Shown here: piece after piece, positions 1 through 11,959 of the stretch
Layout of the letters: the number at the start of each line of letters is the position of its first letter
How positions within the stretch are numbered: the stretch's first letter is position 1
Source: Kuschelorhynchus macadamiae
Lineage: Eukaryota > Arthropoda > Insecta > Coleoptera > Curculionidae
Direction: 5' to 3'
Assembly (NCBI GenBank): GCA_030620095.1
Contig: JAUTXW010000203.1
Span: 356,501 to 420,500 of the forward strand
DNA length: 64,000 bases
Program-made: the position numbers and the translations under genes
The notes under the pieces: generated by a model
The model's input: the letters and a program-made list of their open reading frames with translations, nothing else
Database searches by the model: none
Told to the model about the DNA's origin: nothing

Positions 1-125
1 TCTTTTGTGTTGCTGTGATTTGTCGCTGAAGTTCTGCATAATTAATCAGCGCATGCGTCATTTTTAAGTAATTTATTAATTTGATAATGGATTGTTGGTT
101 AAAAAGTGACTCCTCCTAAAAGATT

Positions 126-362
126 ATGAAATGGAAGTGGTTCGAAGAAAATTCAATAAAAAATGCTGTTAACTTGTATGTAGAAAAACGCAAGTATAAT
201 GAGGATCATTTACAGTTTAAGTGTACTGAAGTTAGTATCGACAAGGAACAAAGACCACAATGTGTTTTACGTATCGATGTGAAATCTGCAAAACATCGAC
301 CTTACTTAATCGCAAAGCACCCCTCTTCCTTAAATAAGTCAATTGACTTTTCCGTTAGATAG
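126..362 (+). pseudogene. hAT (ZBED/SCAND3-type) transposase N-terminal remnant
   Basis: The 78-residue reading frame contains 'KRKYNEDHLQF' and 'EQRPQCVL', the typical opening of the ZBED5/SCAND3 class of hAT transposases, where a BED zinc finger follows. The finger is broken: the second cysteine expected after QCVL is replaced, and of the two histidines only the one in 'AKHPS' remains. The frame stops about 30 residues after the finger, whereas a full transposase is about 600 residues. The catalytic domain was not found downstream. No flanking inverted repeats were identified. This is a dead fragment; the family call rests on the short N-terminal signature. Confidence 0.6.
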
Positions 363-2320
363 AGAAACACTTAATGTTTCTTCAGATTTAAGACATAAAA
401 TATCTAGACTTAGGCCAGATTTAAGAGATTACTTTAAGAGTCGGTTTTCTCAATAGGGGTCGAGTTACTTTATGCTAGGGTTAGGATTCAAACAATTAGT
501 GTAACCATTGATAATCCATCCCTCCTTAATGCATAATGTTATTTTTCAGTTATAAAAAACCTTTCGTATTCGGGGACGGATAAATATGTCAATATTTTTA
601 TATCCAGTTAATACATGGAATCTTCAAATGCACTTGTCAATTTCATATAATTAGGCTCAAATATTATTTGCAAAATCCCGATACGATACATAGTTAAATT
701 AAAACAAAAAAAAATTATTTTCAGGAATTTAATAATAAACAGTGCCAACACACCTTACATTAATATTTGGTGGTGTGTGGCGTGTCCAATTTAGGTGACT
801 TCTGAAATAATGCTACTTTCTAAATAGCATAAAAAAATTATAAATACAATAAAACCGACTTAATAAAAAGCACTAAAAAGTGAAAAATATTATTTTATTT
901 CAGCTGTTAACCGTTAAAATTAAGACGACCTTTTGAGCTTCTGACATAAAAGTATAAAACAGTTCCCTGGATAAACGCAGGAGACAGAGAAAGAGAGCTT
1001 AACTTTAAATATACCGTAAACGATATGTTGATGCATTATTATGATAAATTTCATAAACTTATTCGATCAAAGTACAAACTATTTCTCTATAAGCCTTGTT
1101 TGAATTACAGGATGATAAAATAAAATTGTAGAAGATAATATTTAATATTTCTTATATATATTTAAAAATCTAGTTTGTCCCGTTTAAAAAATATATTTCC
1201 TGAGCCGCTATAAATAATACAAATTATTTACATTTTTTTAGATCTCTGGAACGGCTCTTTAGGATACCCTGAATATCACAACTGCAACCTTCTGGGGCAT
1301 ATACTACGGATTTTTTAATATCAATGGGAAAAAAACTTACCCAAACGGTACGTACGTCTCTGTATCATCAGCAAGATCCTATATAACTCGTGGAAAATCG
1401 ATCGATAGTGACTTTCATAGACTGAACAGGAACGCATGAGTTCCCTATGGTACTACGACGAAGCTCTGCGTAAGCTTGTTACCACTGGCGACATGACCGC
1501 ACAATTAATGGAAAATTAATTATTAATAAAAAAAATCAGGAAATGTTGTAAAAAAGGGCGTTAATGATGGCAGTACTTTTGATACCTAGGCAAGCAAAAA
1601 AGTAATGAAAGCTAGACCCTAGACTTTGTACTTTAATGAACATAAAAGTACTCTCCTAAACCAAATCAAATATCCTTACTAGTCCTTCCTAACCCTGCCG
1701 AACGACACAAACACACTTTGTGACAGATCTGCATGTATCATGGGAAGATTGTATCTGAACGACTCTGAACGAGTTCCATGATTGTGAGTTTTGGATTACT
1801 GTGGATCATTATAATTTCAATTGATGAAATTATTTTATGATTTAGATGATCCTCATAAAATGTAACGATTACTTCTAAATTTTACCAGGAGAGTATGAGC
1901 CTTATGAGAAGAAATCTTTTAATAATAGATTACTATAGATGCAACGAGTTGCTATGAAAAGACCAGCCTAAGATATTTTATATTTGATATATATTTTTTT
2001 AAAATATATTATAAATATTATATATATTTATAATATATATTTTAAAAAAATAATCAAACATTCCAACGAGGCCCGGTAAAAACCTGTAAAAATTGGAATC
2101 TGTTAATTTTTGGATCAAACTGATTCCCCAGATATTGGTCAAAAGTAATGAAGTAAGTGATTAATGTTTTATACCTACTGGCAATGAAACAATGTATCAG
2201 GTTCCCATTGCCCCAAATTTTGGAAGAGCAATATCTTCGAATATTTTTGACATAAAAGTCAAATTCTCGGCACTTCCGGTTTTACTGGAATAAAATATTC
2301 ATATTGGCTGCCTGGTAATT
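363..2320. other. AT-rich intergenic stretch, no gene seen
   Basis: No reading frame, splice-site pair or transposase motif was recognised. The only ordered feature is the long AT palindrome at 1993-2051, listed separately. Confidence 0.5.
1993..2051. repeat. Near-perfect AT palindrome
   Basis: The left arm, beginning ATTTTTTTAAAATATATTAT, is matched by the reverse complement of the right arm with one 2-bp indel. Together they form an approximately 59-bp AT-only palindrome that could extrude as a cruciform. Confidence 0.75.
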
Positions 2321-2830
2321 TTGGAACATAGAAGCTATAACATACTATTTTTTATATTGCAGGTACAGCAATCTACTTGCTGTACCTCACTAGTAACCTT
2401 GCTAAATGACTCACAGGACGATAGTGCTTCACAATCGCCCCTATCTTCAATGCCATTAAGTAAAAAAAGAAAAGGGATATCTAACTCAAATCCTGGATCT
2501 GTATTCTCTTTTGTTATACGCATAACCAAGTCTAATAAAGAGGAAATCAATAAGCAATTGCTATGTCCTGGATATGTGCCCACTCTCTTGGCATGGTGTG
2601 TCCAACTGTGCGTAGTCAGAGTAGTCGCACAGAGGTTTCTGATGAGGAAAGTATAACAAAATATAAAATAAAGGTCTTGAAACCTTGTCATATAGCTCAG
2701 CTTGCTTATCATTAAATGCTTCAGTTTCTTCGGCATCTAACTTTTCGACATTTGGTTTGGTACATTCTAAAGTTAGAAATCGCTTGGGGACCGAAAAAGC
2801 CACTAATTTAATTTTTCTTTACAAGCATTA
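2321..2830. other. Overlapping small ORFs on both strands, identity unknown
   Basis: A 111-codon frame on + (2321-2656) and 133- and 80-codon frames on - (2335-2803) overlap here. Base composition is less AT-rich than in the flanks, which suggests once-coding DNA. The minus frames look the more protein-like: one begins MAFSVPKRFLTLECTKPN and has a mixed charged composition. No family is recognised on either strand. A decayed mobile-element gene is as likely as a host exon. Confidence 0.25.
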
Positions 2831-3590
2831 CAATTAACTTCTTGAACACATTTGTTTTGATCCATTTGTAAATTTACGCTTTTGTTTATTGTAATACCTC
2901 ATTTACAACTCAATATTAATAATACTTTGTTTTATCTTAATATTTATGTAATATTATGTTGGTATACAATATAAACTGTTCTTGTTACCTTAAATGTTTT
3001 AAAGTTCAATTTCCAAGGTTATTTGTTGGTACACATGTAAAAGTATTTCATTTTATTTTTAATTAGTGTTTTGATGCCTAATACCACTAAATACTGCACT
3101 ATCTTTAGTGTATTAGTTTGGCGCCGACTTCACAGAGTAAAATTTTCAAGAAGGAATAAAATATATTTATCACTTTTTAGTGCATTTAGTTTTATTTTTT
3201 TATACATTTTTTATTTCATCCTTTCTAGTTATATTGTAAAATTCAGGTTGCATATATAATATCATTGTAAAACAAGATGTTTTATTTTAAAATGGTAACA
3301 TACATACTTTTTTACCGATAGAATGGTGAGCGTAAAATTGTTAACTGACTTCCTTAATGTCGCGTCGCATCAACTGTTTAAAATGACGCTATTCCGTTAT
3401 TTTTAACATTTCGTCAATATGCTTGCTATGGGGCCACTCCGGTAACATCCGTCAAACCTCAAGAAAATTAGGAAGAAGCATATGAAGTGGGGTCCAGACC
3501 ACACTGATCCTCCCTAGCTACGTGCCTGAAAGTATTGTAATCGTAAAAATATCACCCTCCTAAGTTTTTACAGATCTTCTCGTTTTAGAT
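2831..3590. other. Intergenic stretch with transposon-end sequence
   Basis: No gene was seen. The segment at 3485-3530 ('gtggggtccagacc' through 'acgtgcctga') resembles the repeat end at 31865-31912, which has 'gggtccagacccc' and 'ctccgtgcctgg'. Both are probably ends of one dispersed element. Confidence 0.35.
3118..3206. repeat. Dispersed repeat, second copy at 51735-51816
   Basis: Both places read 'GCCGACTT.A.AGAGTAAAATTTTCA', then 'GGAATAAAATAT', then 'ACTTTTTAGTGCATTT'. The two copies have the same orientation and about 85 percent identity by eye. The family is unknown. Confidence 0.6.
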
Positions 3591-4690
3591 GTCAAAAAAC
3601 CTAATTCCTCAATTCCGCCGGTTTGTCTGTCGGCCTGTCTGACAGTCTGTCAGTTCGTGGCATGGCTAAAAACGACTTGCTAGATCGATTTCAAATTTTG
3701 CACAAAAATTAAGTGTAATATAGAGATAAACTGGTAGAGTTGTGATACGAATTTAAGATGGCGGCCAAATAAAACTATTAAAAAATCAACGTAGAAACCA
3801 TCTTATAAAATTGACTTCAAATTATTTTACAAAAATTAGATGTGATACAGGGATAATTGATGGATAAAATTTTGGATCTATTTCAACATGACGGAACAAA
3901 ATGGCAATCTAATATTTTTTTTTTAAAATCGGTGTATAAAACTTCTTATTCAATTTAATTTATATTATGCCCAAAAATCAAGTAGTAGGTAGAAACTGGT
4001 AAAATATTGATACGAATCCAATTTGGTGGAATAAAATTGCGCTCAATAAAAATCTTAAAAAAAATTAGTATTAATTAGTTTCAAAATTTTATCAGTTTAT
4101 CCCTATATCACATCTAATTTTTGGGCAAAAATTGAAGTCAATTGATAAAAAGAAAGGGATTATTTTTTCATGATTACAAAATATTTTGTTCCGCCATCTT
4201 AAATTCGTACCACAATTCTACCAGTTAACTCTACATTGCACTTGAATCTTGCTTAAAATAATATTCTAATAAGTAGTTTTTTTTCAGGCTAATTTTCTCA
4301 ATATTTTATTAAACTGCCATTTTGTTTCGCAATTTTTGCTTCGTGCCAACATTTTACCAATTCATTCCTACGTACTGCTTGATTTCTGTACTAAATTTAA
4401 GATAAATTGGATAAGCAGCTTTTTAGTAACAATGTTTTTGACATTTCACTAGGCCGCCGTTTTGTTCCGTCATATTGGAGTTTTACCAAAATAGTACCAG
4501 GTCATCCTCATAAGACCCTTAATTTTTGATAAAAATTGGTCAATCGGTATGCCGCAAACAGCCAGACAGACCGACGTAATTGAGAAAACATGTTTTATGG
4601 TATCCAGGATACCTAGAACATAAATATGTGTAAAAACCTGAGAGGGTAATTTTTTCACGGTTAAAATACTTTTATCTTACGAGGGAAGCA
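3590..4690. repeat. Cluster of ~138-bp-unit repeats, part inverted
   Basis: The units carry the hallmark 'GCCGCCATTTTGTTCCGCCAT', followed by 'TACCA.AATTTTACCAGTT.ATCCCTA', 'TTTTTG.GCAAAATTT' and 'GACAGACAGACCGACGGAATT'. They terminate in 'TTACGAGGGAAG'. Between 3700 and 4050 the units run in the reverse orientation, as in 'TTTAAGATGGCGGCC'. From about 4070 onward they run forward, so the cluster is partly palindromic. No coding potential was seen. Confidence 0.7.
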
Positions 4691-4699
4691 CAAAGGAGA

Positions 4700-5740
4700 T
4701 CCTCACAAAAAAATCTGCATAGGGGTCCATCCTAAGTTTAGGTCCTTAAGCACTGCTTTTACCTAAATTTGTAGTCAATGAGTACAAAAATAACTAACTA
4801 AACCCAAATTTCTATATATACAACTTCGTTGATCGCTTCAAGGAATAAAAATGATAATTTTAGTTTACTTTAAAACTGGCTTACTCAACAAGCTCAGCGG
4901 GAAGTGCAGATTGGCAGCAATGCAGCTGACATATTTATTTATGTATTATGTGGGTATTCGGTCCGCTTCAGACTATCTCGCAGTCCGTTTTTATATCAGG
5001 GACACATGAAAGTGCAGATGAATATATAAAACCCATTTCTCTAACAATAATACAGAAATAAGATATTCCACAATTAAAAAATGATGTGGGAATGGATAAC
5101 ATTCTGAAACACTGTTTCAGAATGTTATTCTACAGGGCCTCTTAAAAAAGTCAAGTGTACAAAAGAGTACCACAAATGTCTGAAACTAAAATATGTCGTT
5201 GTCGATGTACCTAACTTACCTTAGTACTAGTACTTACATGTTATTATTCAGATTAATTTTTGTATAATTTGTTTCTTAATAAAATTATTTTGTTGTACAA
5301 TTTCTAAAGTATAGTCTACAACACGTTTGGAATGCCCTAAATTCCACACTCGTAAACAGTACACTTTTCAGTCGTGTAGAACATGGGCCATTTCTTGTTA
5401 TAGAATGTACTATTCTTGGTCTACTTTATTACTTTTATAGAATGCCGAAAGGATCTGAAGCCGACGAAAAGAGGATGTTTGTCAAAAGCAAGCCGTTTCT
5501 ATCGATATGAAGAATTTTAGCCAATCATCAATGAGTAGTGCAACGTTTCCGTAGATACTTGAATTCTTTTTATAGCCTCAGAATCGTGCGCTAAACTTTA
5601 GGTGAAATCATATTTATTCCCACTTAATGGTGGGGGTAGGGGGGCGCTACTTCCCCTAACGTTTTACAATTTCTTACAGAATCATTTTCTTTTTCATTAA
5701 CAAAAAAAAAGAAATCTCTTTTTCTTTACGTCTTTTTCTT
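4700..5740. other. Intergenic, no gene seen
   Basis: No gene or element was recognised apart from the perfect hairpin at 5096-5128. Confidence 0.5.
5096..5128. repeat. Perfect 16-bp-stem hairpin
   Basis: ATAACATTCTGAAACA is followed by a single C and then its exact reverse complement TGTTTCAGAATGTTAT. This is a 33-bp perfect palindrome. Confidence 0.9.
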
Positions 5741-5749
5741 TTACGTCTA

Positions 5750-6400
5750 GAGACAGACGATAAATAAGCTTTCTTGAATTTCCGTTCTACGCACAGACAT
5801 GGTTTATAATTATCAACTTCCATTTTGGTTAGCCGCTTAATTGTTTGGGGTTGTTATAGAAGGACACAGATTTTGTGTACCTCCTGTCTTTAGACGCGAT
5901 AGTATCTTTTCCCCAGTGGCTCTTTTTTTAAATCTTAATTTGTTAATAACTTCTGAAATTGCTTATGCGCGGGTTTCAAACTTTTGTATATTTTTCTAGA
6001 CGTCATTCCAAATCCAATGCGTCCACATTCACATTTTTACTAGCAGTAACAAGAATTAACACCATTTTGTGTGTGTGTCTTCAGCAATTTGTTTCACTAA
6101 ACAAATACTTTTTTTTTATCGAGATTCATTTGTAGGCCATATTTAATTTATTTTTCTTTGTCTTTAGTTTCTTTATGTCGTTGGTGGTTAATATGATCAT
6201 TATCATTATATTCAAATTATCAGCGAAACGCAGATAATAAATAAATCAATTCTAAGTCTGTTTCCTTCCAAATGAATCTCTTGAAAATATCTTCCAGTGC
6301 TAGGGTGAAAAGATTTGGGAAAATGTGTGCCCCCTGTCTAACCCATATCATCATATCTATTTTTTCAGTCGTCACGGTAGAGACATTTTATTTCAGACTA
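5750..6400 (-). pseudogene. LINE reverse-transcriptase fragment
   Basis: Reading the minus strand from about 6370 downward gives 'VRQGAHIFPNLFTLALED', the reverse-transcriptase block usually seen as GVRQGD.ISP.LF. It is followed by 'LRFADNLNIMI' in place of the catalytic F/YADD box. Further down the same strand, roughly 6050-5750, the translation is interrupted by stops and reads like a decayed thumb region. It is one of the insect non-LTR families, clade not resolved, with neither ORF1 nor an endonuclease visible. The altered YADD box shows it is inactive. Confidence 0.55.
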
Positions 6401-7699
6401 CGTGGAGTCTATCCTAGAAACGTCCGACTCGGCCAGTTTGGCCCAGGAATCTCTATTTTTTTCACTTAAAAATGAAACACATAAATAATTTTAATTGTAA
6501 AATTGCTCTCTCTAGTTTTTCTACTACTACGTCAAAAATATTAAATAAATAAAGCCGGCAAACGTATAGAAGACGACTTGAATGAAGGTTTCTCAATTTG
6601 TATTTGTTGACCTTTTTTGACCTTCTGAACAAGAGATACCATGGGCACGTCAAAATTAAACTATCTATTTTGGAAATATAGCACTCCAAAAGGCTCTCAT
6701 TCTGAGAAGTTCGCAGTAGTGCCAAATAGAATAAACTAGTTCTAAGTTCTTATATCAGCAAGATTTCATTTTGATTAAAATAACTTTGTCTTAGATGGTA
6801 TAGTTTAAACGGTTAGGAAGAAAAGTTGTTTCAAATACAGGTCAATTAGTGCATTTAAGAATTTTCTATATCATTTACCAAAATTCAACGGACATTGCCA
6901 TTAAAAAAAAAGGGTTTGATTAAATGTTAATTTTTGGTTCAACTGAAAGAATACCAGAAGAAAAACATAAAAAAAACTAAAATATAAATGTACAATTCAT
7001 TTTGTTTTAGGCCGGTTAGATTGCACAGTATTTCAAAATCACAAAATTTTAATTTTTAAACGTCAATTCACATAAACAATTGAATTTTAGGATATAATTT
7101 GTTTTAGTAAGTATATAGGGTCCTCTATTTAAAACAATTAAACGGTCTTTACGAAATTCTCTTTTCGTAACCAAGTATCTTTTCTATTTAAAGTTTTCTT
7201 CTGTCGGTAATTCCTAACTATTTAAATATTCCATGAATTACAAACTAAATGTACTTGCATTTAAAAAAACTTTCCTATGTAGCCTTTTTTAATGAACAAC
7301 TTTTTCTCAAAAATGAATTTTTCGATTCATTTGGTCCTATTGTTAACTCCATTCGTGAAAACCTTGTATATTTGAGATTGAAGTCTACCAAAATATATTT
7401 TACCTATTTCAAAACGGCTAAATCAAAGTCATCCCAATCTAATCTTGCTGGTACGCAAAGTTTTTAATTATTTGGTGAACTACCTAATCTTGTCTAAAGA
7501 AGATCGCTTCGGAGCCTTATATTTCCAAAAGGGTCGTATGATTTGACGTACTTTGTTCTCAAAGTCAAAAACTATAACATAAAAATACATAGCAAATTTC
7601 ATTCATTTCGTCATCGATCGCCACAAGTCGGCCTTACGTATTCCATGACATAACGACTTTTAACTAAAGATTTGTACTTACACGTCTATAAACTCCAAA
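6401..7699. other. Intergenic, no gene seen
   Basis: AT-rich DNA. The short reading frames present show no recognisable motif. Confidence 0.45.
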
Positions 7700-8310
7700 T
7701 AACACGGGAATTGTAGCCTCGAGACCATCAATAGCGGCGTGTATTTGCCGAATGGATAGGAGAACAAGGAGTAAATTTTTCAATGAAAATGATCTTTAGC
7801 GAGGCACATTTTCACGTTGGTGGCTTGGTAAACAAGCACAATTGCAGTATTTGGGGATTAGAAAATCCAAGAGAGACTGTTGAAAGAGAAAAGCATCCTT
7901 AAAAGGTAACTCTTTGGTGTGCCTTTTGGTGCGGAGGCGTAATTGGCCCATTTTTTTTTCGATATTACGGTTGGTGGTGTTCGCTATCGGATCAAGATAA
8001 CAGATTTTTTGTGGGAGCACCTGTCACACAGCAGGTCGCATTATTTCACGTAACGGCGACATCAGTTGGCCGCCGCGATCATGTGATTTAACTTCCACAA
8101 TTTTTTTCTTTTGGGGGTATGTGAAGAGCAGGGTGTGCAAGAATAAGCTAAACACCACTGCAGTGCTAAAACAGGAGATCAGACACGAAATAGCCGGCAT
8201 AGAACCCGACTTGGCGGTCATTTACGTGATATCATCTTTCATACATAATTGTAATGAACTAACCTCCGAAGACAAATACATATACTTTATGTGCGGATAT
8301 CAAAATTGAA
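7700..8310 (+). pseudogene. Tc1/mariner-superfamily transposase, C-terminal half, decayed
   Basis: The plus strand contains 'MIFSEAHFHVGGLVNKHNC' (consensus FSDEAHF...NG.VNKQN), then 'WGLENPRETVE' and 'CGGVIGPFFF'. After a frame change come 'GDISWPPRSCDL' and 'FFFWGYVKSRV' (consensus WPPRSPDLTPLDFFLWGYVK). This order is the DDE domain of the insect mariner-like class, in which the protein is usually about 350 residues. The segment with the second catalytic Asp is damaged, the third Asp region reads TSTIFFFWG, and at least one internal stop and two frameshifts are present. The N-terminal helix-turn-helix half is missing. A segment in the opposite orientation relative to the 138-bp repeat family follows at 8320-8460. 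Confidence 0.75.
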
Positions 8311-8319
8311 TCGCCCTGT

Positions 8320-8465
8320 AGAATATTTTAAAAACTAATCTGAAAAACTACTCATTAAATTACTTTGAAATCTCGTGAAAATATTAAGTTTGATATAGAG
8401 ATAAACTCGGAAAGTTGTGGTACGAATTCAAGATGCCCGAAACAAAATGGCGGCTAACAGTGTCC
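8320..8465 (-). repeat. Single reversed unit of the ~138-bp repeat family
   Basis: 'GATAAACTCGGAAAGTTGTGG', followed by 'AAACAAAATGGCGGC', is the reverse complement of the family's GCCGCCATTTTGTTTCG...ACCACAA block. Confidence 0.6.
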
Positions 8466-8605
8466 AATATAAATGTTTGAAAAGGCATTATATACGTGTT
8501 AATGACTATATACTGACAAATATAATATTCTTAGCATATTTCGTTTTAATGTATGCGTTATATATTTGTATAAATATTTACAAAAAATGCATTTTAATAT
8601 TACAG

Positions 8606-8720
8606 GTGAGCTCATTCCTCTCGAAGCACCCGATAATCTTACATTGTTGCATTTTGATGATAGAGATGCGATAATCAGTTGGGATCCAGTTTCACCAGAA
8701 TCTGTGCGAGGAACTTTTAA
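8606..8720 (+). CDS. Neuroglian-like (L1CAM family) exon A: first half of an FN3 domain
   Basis: The exon is bounded by acceptor TTACAG at 8600-8605 and donor GTTAGT at 8721. It starts with the last two bases of a split codon and ends with two bases of another. It encodes 'LEAPDNLTLLHFDDRDAIIS', then 'WDPVSPESVRGTFK', the A to C strands of a fibronectin type III domain. The arrangement matches insect neuroglian, where the corresponding domain reads W..VP..SV.GKFKGY. Neuroglian is a homophilic neuronal adhesion protein with six Ig and five FN3 domains. No upstream exon was recognised in the first 8.6 kb, so the 5' end is either beyond the window or undetected. The gene may be a paralogue rather than neuroglian itself. 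Confidence 0.85.
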
Positions 8721-8796
8721 GTTAGTATTTCTTTTGTATTTACTCTCATGAGATTATGATATTATGAGAATATTATTTTTTCTAATGCATTTTCAG

Positions 8797-8978
8797 AGGA
8801 TACATAGTGAGAGTTTGGAATAACGGACTTAGCCAAGTATATGCAATTCCTCCAGAAGTAACCAAAACCGCAGTGCAGTTCTTCCCATATTCCAAAAATT
8901 TTGTTACTGTGTCAGTAAGGAATGATAAATATGTAGGTCCAAGAAGTTCGGCTGTTAGTTTTGAAGCTCCACAAACAG
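8797..8978 (+). CDS. Neuroglian-like exon B: second half of the same FN3 domain
   Basis: Acceptor TTTTCAG ends at 8796, and donor GTACTA follows the exon at 8979. The first base completes a Lys codon from exon A, giving a continuous 'TFKGYIVRVW'. The exon continues with 'VTVSVRNDKYVGPRSSAVSF' and ends 'EAPQT', covering the C' to G strands of the domain. Neuroglian has ..NGRYNGPPSAVIDFDTPEG at the same place. The exon leaves one base, G, for the next codon. A 76-bp intron separates it from exon A. The phase match and homology together make this a secure exon. Confidence 0.87.
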
Positions 8979-9817
8979 GTACTATATTAAAAATCGCTTA
9001 TTTGAGAAACACCATTGGTTACAAAAATAAATTTTGTCCTGAGAAGAAAAATAATTAAAAAAAATATGTTAATTCTCGTTAACTTCTTTTGTGGGTCATG
9101 TTACATTACGTTCTAAAAAGTGTTTCTTCGTCTGGCCAAGATTTCCGGTCCTTTTTTTCTATCTATTGGCATTTCTATTTATGTGGGTCTTTTCCTTTTT
9201 AAGTGTGTCATGAAAAAGGTTTTTCTTTTGCCGTTTGAAGTAGGAAACCCACATAGGGTATCAGAAAGAGAAATAAGTGAAGTGCGTAAACCGATTTTAA
9301 AAGACACCTTGTGTTCTTTTTATATTAGTCTCCCATGACAGTCAGCTTAGGACCGTTAATTTGTGGGCCCACCAGGAAATTAAATACGGCATGTATTTTA
9401 TATCTGCACTTTTAACAACATTATTCCGCTTTGAATATAGCTCTAAGACAAATCACTTTTTCAAAGACGTAACAAAATTATATAGATTATATCATTTTAA
9501 CAACAAATATATTATTCAATACAGTTTTTATGTTAAGAATTTCAAGACCCTGATTGATTATACTCATTCTCAATATTTGTATTGTTTTTCAAAAAACCAC
9601 GAGAATATTGCCATCCCGTGGTGAATGACGAACCAAAAGATTTAGAAGATTCATGTTCTGTCACCCTTTGACTACATGTTAAAAATTATTGCCCCGTCTC
9701 GACTGAATACCGATTTAATTTATGTATAGTGCACAGTATATTTCATTTAGGTGAGTAGAGCAAAAAAGCCCATTTGTGTTCGGCATGAAACCAAAAATAA
9801 AGGTCTTTCAACTTTTC

Positions 9818-9821
<4 letters not shown>

Positions 9822-9871
<50 letters not shown>
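9822..9871. repeat. (AT)n microsatellite
   Basis: About 25 uninterrupted AT/TA dinucleotides. Confidence 0.95.
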
Positions 9872-9877
<6 letters not shown>

Positions 9878-10632
9878 TTCTTTTTTGGTTTTTCAAGTTT
9901 CCTAGAACATACTGAATTTTATTTCTTAGAAATTTTGAATAGTTGAAATTTAAACACTAAGACATGGTGTATGTGTTTTTTAATTCAAAAAGCTGCTTTT
10001 TTTATATTTCTTCGTTTCGGCAGAAGACTTCTTGCCTTTGTCAAGAACTGGATAAGTATATAATATGGGTATACTGAATATGTAGAAAATAATACATTAA
10101 AATAAGTAAAATATCTTGTCAATAATTATCTAGAAACCAATTCCTTGAATTTTGCAAATTCCACCATTAAGGGACTAAAATATGTTTTAACTTTTTTTAC
10201 AATATTCCCTTAATTAAATACCTATCTTTCACTAAATTCAAATTCTTTCGTCAATGACGAGATTTTAGAATAATTCTGTCGTCAATAGTTTTTAAAAATA
10301 ATTATTCAAATAACAGTTTCTGGAGTTTGCTAAAAGGAAGTGTTTTTATAAAACTTTGACCATCACTTTAAAAAACAATATATATTTCATTTCATAATAT
10401 ATGTATACGTCAAAAGCTATTGCAATTATATGAGTGTTGGCTGATGGTTTTATTGTTAGATCTCTTAATAATTCTGTGCTCCTGTTACTAGCCGTTGCCA
10501 TTATGCAACATTAGCTGCTACAATAAATAATAAATAAAAACTTACTTACTACGCTTGATTGTTATAAATAAATTAGTTTAGTTAGGAACTACGATTGCTA
10601 GATAGATGGCCTATAATATTGGTTACCACACA

Positions 10633-10680
10633 CAGTGGCGTAATCAGGGGCAAGATCACGTGCCCCCCTTGTGCAGCTAA
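10633..10680 (+). mobile_element. hAT-type terminal sequence, element otherwise not delimited
   Basis: CAGTGGCGTAATCAGGGG matches the left terminus CAGTGGCGTAATTAGGGG of the element at 25170-26952. No partner end was found nearby, so this is a truncated or solo copy. Confidence 0.5.
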
Positions 10681-10810
10681 AATTTACAAATAATTTTAAA
10701 ATTAATACTTATAAATTAGAATTACACACACCATATGTATAAATATATTGAGCCAGTGATTAGGAGGATAGGTTTGCTTCAATTTTTTGCTGACCTATAG
10801 TTATATTTTC

Positions 10811-10842
10811 ATAATTCGTTAAAAGATATTTTAACGAATTAT
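10811..10842. repeat. Perfect 14-bp-stem hairpin
   Basis: ATAATTCGTTAAAA, a GATA loop, then TTTTAACGAATTAT. Confidence 0.88.
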
Positions 10843-10849
10843 AAAGATT

Positions 10850-11060
10850 GTAATCGTAAAAAAACATCCTCCGAGATTTTTTCACATCGTCACTCAAAAA
10901 AACATATATTCTTAATTCAGGCGGTCTGTTCTCGGCATAGCTAAAAAACTACTTACCCAGTTGATTTCAAATTTTCGTCAAAAATTAAGAATCATATGGG
11001 GATGAAATCGTAATATTTTGGTATATATGACGGAACACAATGGGGGCCTAGTAAAATGTT
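10850..11060 (+). repeat. Partial copy of the ~138-bp repeat family
   Basis: Contains 'CTCCGAGATTTTTTCAC', 'CTTAATTCAGGCGGTCTGTT' and 'ATATGACGGAACACAATGGG', fragments of the family consensus. Confidence 0.5.
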
Positions 11061-11115
11061 AAAAAAATTATTACTAAAAACTACTACTACTACTACGAAG
11101 TTTTCACGGCTGTGG

Positions 11116-11959
11116 TCAATTAAGACATCATGGATCTTGGGGTTAGACCGTGTCAAAATGATCACTTTCCGACGTTTCGCCTTCGATTGAACGATACATC
11201 TTCGGGGATCTTTACTGCACGGGATCGAAACACTGAATGAGCTCGGAGAGATCTAGGTCGGCTATTTATAGGCGACCTGTGTTTACCGAATCGTGATCTG
11301 GTGTAACGATCGGTTTCCACTTATGACGTAAACTGAAGCCCATATCTCTATTAAAATGGTTAAAAATACTTATAAATTTCAATAGATTCCCTAATTTTCC
11401 GTTTATATAGAATCCCATGACCGATGCAAGAACTTTGGTTTCTTTTAATTTATGACATGTCCAGTGTTGTTCAGATACATATAGTCATTTAGTAGTTACA
11501 TATATAAAGTGTGTTATTTTTCAGTTTTCTAGTAAAACCAATCTGTAAAGGAACTTAACCAGAAATTCCCTACTAAATACTTTCTTTTATCACGAAGATC
11601 AATTCCTGACAAAAATTTCTTGATTTATGTTTTAAAATTCCTTACATGAAAAAAAAATTATATCTATTGCCTTTTCAAACATTTTATTGGGCGCCATTTT
11701 GTTTTACCATATTGGATTCATACCAGTATTTTACCAGTTTCTACCTATGCCACAGTTGCTTTTTGGGCATAATTTAAAATAAACCGAAACTGTTTTTATT
11801 TAAGATCACAAGCCCGCCTGAATCTCTTCGAGCTAATTCAGTGTTCAGATCTCGTGGAGTAAAGATCCCTGAAGATGCCTCGTGCAATCGAAGGCAAAAC
11901 ATAGGATAGTAATTCCAATTTGACACGGCCTAATCCCAAGAACCATGATTTCTTAATTT
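11116..11959. repeat. Foldback: ~140-bp inverted arms around a 0.56-kb spacer
   Basis: The left arm at 11116-11255 contains 'GTGTCAAAATGATCACTTTC', 'CGCCTTCGATTG' and 'CATCTTCGGGGATCTTTACT'. The right arm at about 11819-11959 is its reverse complement at roughly 80 percent: 'AGTAAAGATCCCTGAAGATG', 'CAATCGAAGGC', 'TTGACACGG'. The 'GACGTTTCG' and 'GAAGATG' words are typical of Penelope-like element ends. The spacer holds 138-bp-family sequence at 11680-11780. Confidence 0.6.

Noticed and set aside
8417..8674. 85-codon plus frame overlapping the first FN3 exon
   Set aside because: A different frame from the exon; it crosses the 138-bp repeat unit and the splice acceptor.
9120..9624. Two 70-90-codon plus frames downstream of FN3 exon B
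   Set aside because: AT-rich hydrophobic translation with no domain; the exon B donor at 8979 and phase-matched exon C at 12126 show this is intron.
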